Of a stretch of 34,809 bases of DNA, positions 34,301-34,809 are shown in pieces. Under the pieces are notes generated by a model. The model searched no databases. It was not told the DNA's origin and was given only the letters and a program-made list of their open reading frames with translations. Position numbers and translations under genes: made by a program. Numbering within the stretch: the stretch's first letter is position 1; every line of letters begins with the position of its first letter. Source of the DNA: Candidatus Sulfotelmatobacter sp. (GTDB lineage: Bacteria > Acidobacteriota > Terriglobia > Terriglobales > Acidobacteriaceae); NCBI GenBank assembly GCA_030040965.1, contig JASHOT010000221.1:1-34809 (forward strand), given 5' to 3'.

Positions 34301-34809
34301 CTACTGTGCGTTCAGCGTCACGTTATCTAACCACACGTTATATGGCTGTTGCGCATAATTTCCATCCATCTGGAAAGCGATGTCGATCTCATCCGCATAC
34401 CAGCTCGACTGCGCCGTGTAATATGTGTCGACGTCGTACGTCTGATCGTTGACCTGCAACGAGATGTAATGCACCTGATCGCCCACGCGCTCAAGCGTCC
34501 AGATTGCGTGAATCCACGTGTTCGAGGGAAAATGCGTGCAGGGTACGCTCGTCGGCACCCAGACGCCGCCCGCATCGTTCCAGATGTCCCACTTCTGGTC
34601 GGCGTCAAAGTTGCATTCCGATCCCCACGTCCAGCGCGTTCCGCCGAATGTTTGGTTCACGTCAAACTCCAGCGCCTGCGATGCGTCACTGTTGTCGATG
34701 TAGAAGTACAGATCGAGCCCGAAGCGGGTGACGTTATCGCCCCCTCCCAGAGGAATCCAATAGAGCGCGTTCGAGTAGGGATGGGTTGCTCCTTCCAGGA
34801 TGAACTTCG
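34301..34809 (-). CDS. Secreted lectin/LamG-like protein, N-terminus outside window
   Basis: The frame is open to the end of the window; the last 168 residues are visible. They are rich in Trp, Tyr, Asp and Asn and follow the pattern of a concanavalin-A-like jelly-roll: ATHPYSNALYWIPLGG, FGLDLYFYIDNSDASQALEF, GTRWTWGSECNFDADQKWDI, WIHAIWTLERVGDQVHYISL and FQMDGNYAQQPYNVWLDNVT. Two Cys (ECN, PCTH) may be joined, fitting export. From memory, such domains occur at the C-terminus of large Ig-like-repeat secreted proteins of Acidobacteria. No catalytic residues can be named. It is probably a binding or structural domain of a cell-surface or secreted protein. Confidence 0.7.
   Translation of the reverse strand, partial: KFILEGATHPYSNALYWIPLGGGDNVTRFGLDLYFYIDNSDASQALEFDVNQTFGGTRWTWGSECNFDADQKWDIWNDAGGVWVPTSVPCTHFPSNTWIHAIWTLERVGDQVHYISLQVNDQTYDVDTYYTAQSSWYADEIDIAFQMDGNYAQQPYNVWLDNVTLNAQ

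Noticed and set aside
1-34809. CRISPR arrays, tRNA genes, insertion sequences, phage genes and toxin-antitoxin pairs
   Set aside because: No regularly spaced repeats, cloverleaf-like genes, transposase or integrase motifs, or small paired genes were seen on reading both strands.

Overview
The window looks like a stretch of an Acidobacteriota (Terriglobia/Acidobacteriia-type) chromosome. The evidence is a moderately high GC content, a VWFA-related protein of the type I associate with Acidobacteria (31454-33124), paired MacB/FtsX-type permeases, a stand-alone TPR-secretin, and a secreted lectin-like protein of a style I remember from soil Acidobacteria (34301-34809). The taxonomic call is inference from gene content and family resemblance; no rRNA or other marker gene is present. 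I see no tRNA, rRNA, CRISPR array, prophage or insertion sequence.

Layout. 1-1752: C-terminal part of a YncE-propeller/phosphoesterase protein. 1774-4014 (-): secreted GH3 beta-glucosidase. 4162-5802 (+): glutamine-dependent NAD synthetase. 5861-6811 (+): exported DsbA-like thiol-disulfide protein. 6836-8716 (-): secretin. 8927-9718 (-): YmdB-type phosphodiesterase. 9791-10939 (-): secreted M48 peptidase. 11047-17591 (-): a tightly overlapping operon transcribed mutS > nagZ > anmK > family-5 substrate-binding lipoprotein, joining mismatch repair to muropeptide recycling. 17712-20136 (+): GalT-family protein whose nucleophile position is Thr, a small TonB C-terminal-domain protein and a class A beta-lactamase-like serine hydrolase. 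20166-21799 (-): a broken PAS-GGDEF-EAL gene. 21990-23196: a small hypothetical gene and an alpha/beta hydrolase. 23197-23529: non-coding, with a palindromic repeat-like element. 23530-23859 (+): small ABM-fold protein followed by a clear intrinsic terminator. 23954-26585 (-): two MacB-like permeases without an ATPase. 26734-29431 (+): a soluble PRC/MgtE-N/CBS protein followed by an Nramp-fold transporter with Mg-type motif changes. 29444-29659: remnant of a PAP2 phosphatase. 29660-31406 (-): operon of a BtuF-like binding protein, a GAF/fRMsr-like protein and a Nudix hydrolase. 31454-33124 (-): VWFA-related protein. 33277-34254 (+): polyprenyl-phosphate glycosyltransferase. 34301-34809 (-): partial secreted lectin-like protein.

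The most interesting unit is 26734-29431. The cytosolic Mg-sensing module that normally gates the MgtE channel is here a separate soluble protein encoded next to an Nramp relative in which the transition-metal ligands are replaced (DPGN to DAGG, MPH to APW). This suggests a two-piece, Mg-gated importer. Other points worth following are the GalT-like protein with its catalytic His replaced, the mutS/muropeptide operon, two decaying genes, and a recurrent placement of -10-like hexamers 6-10 nt before start codons, which would give leaderless or nearly leaderless transcripts.
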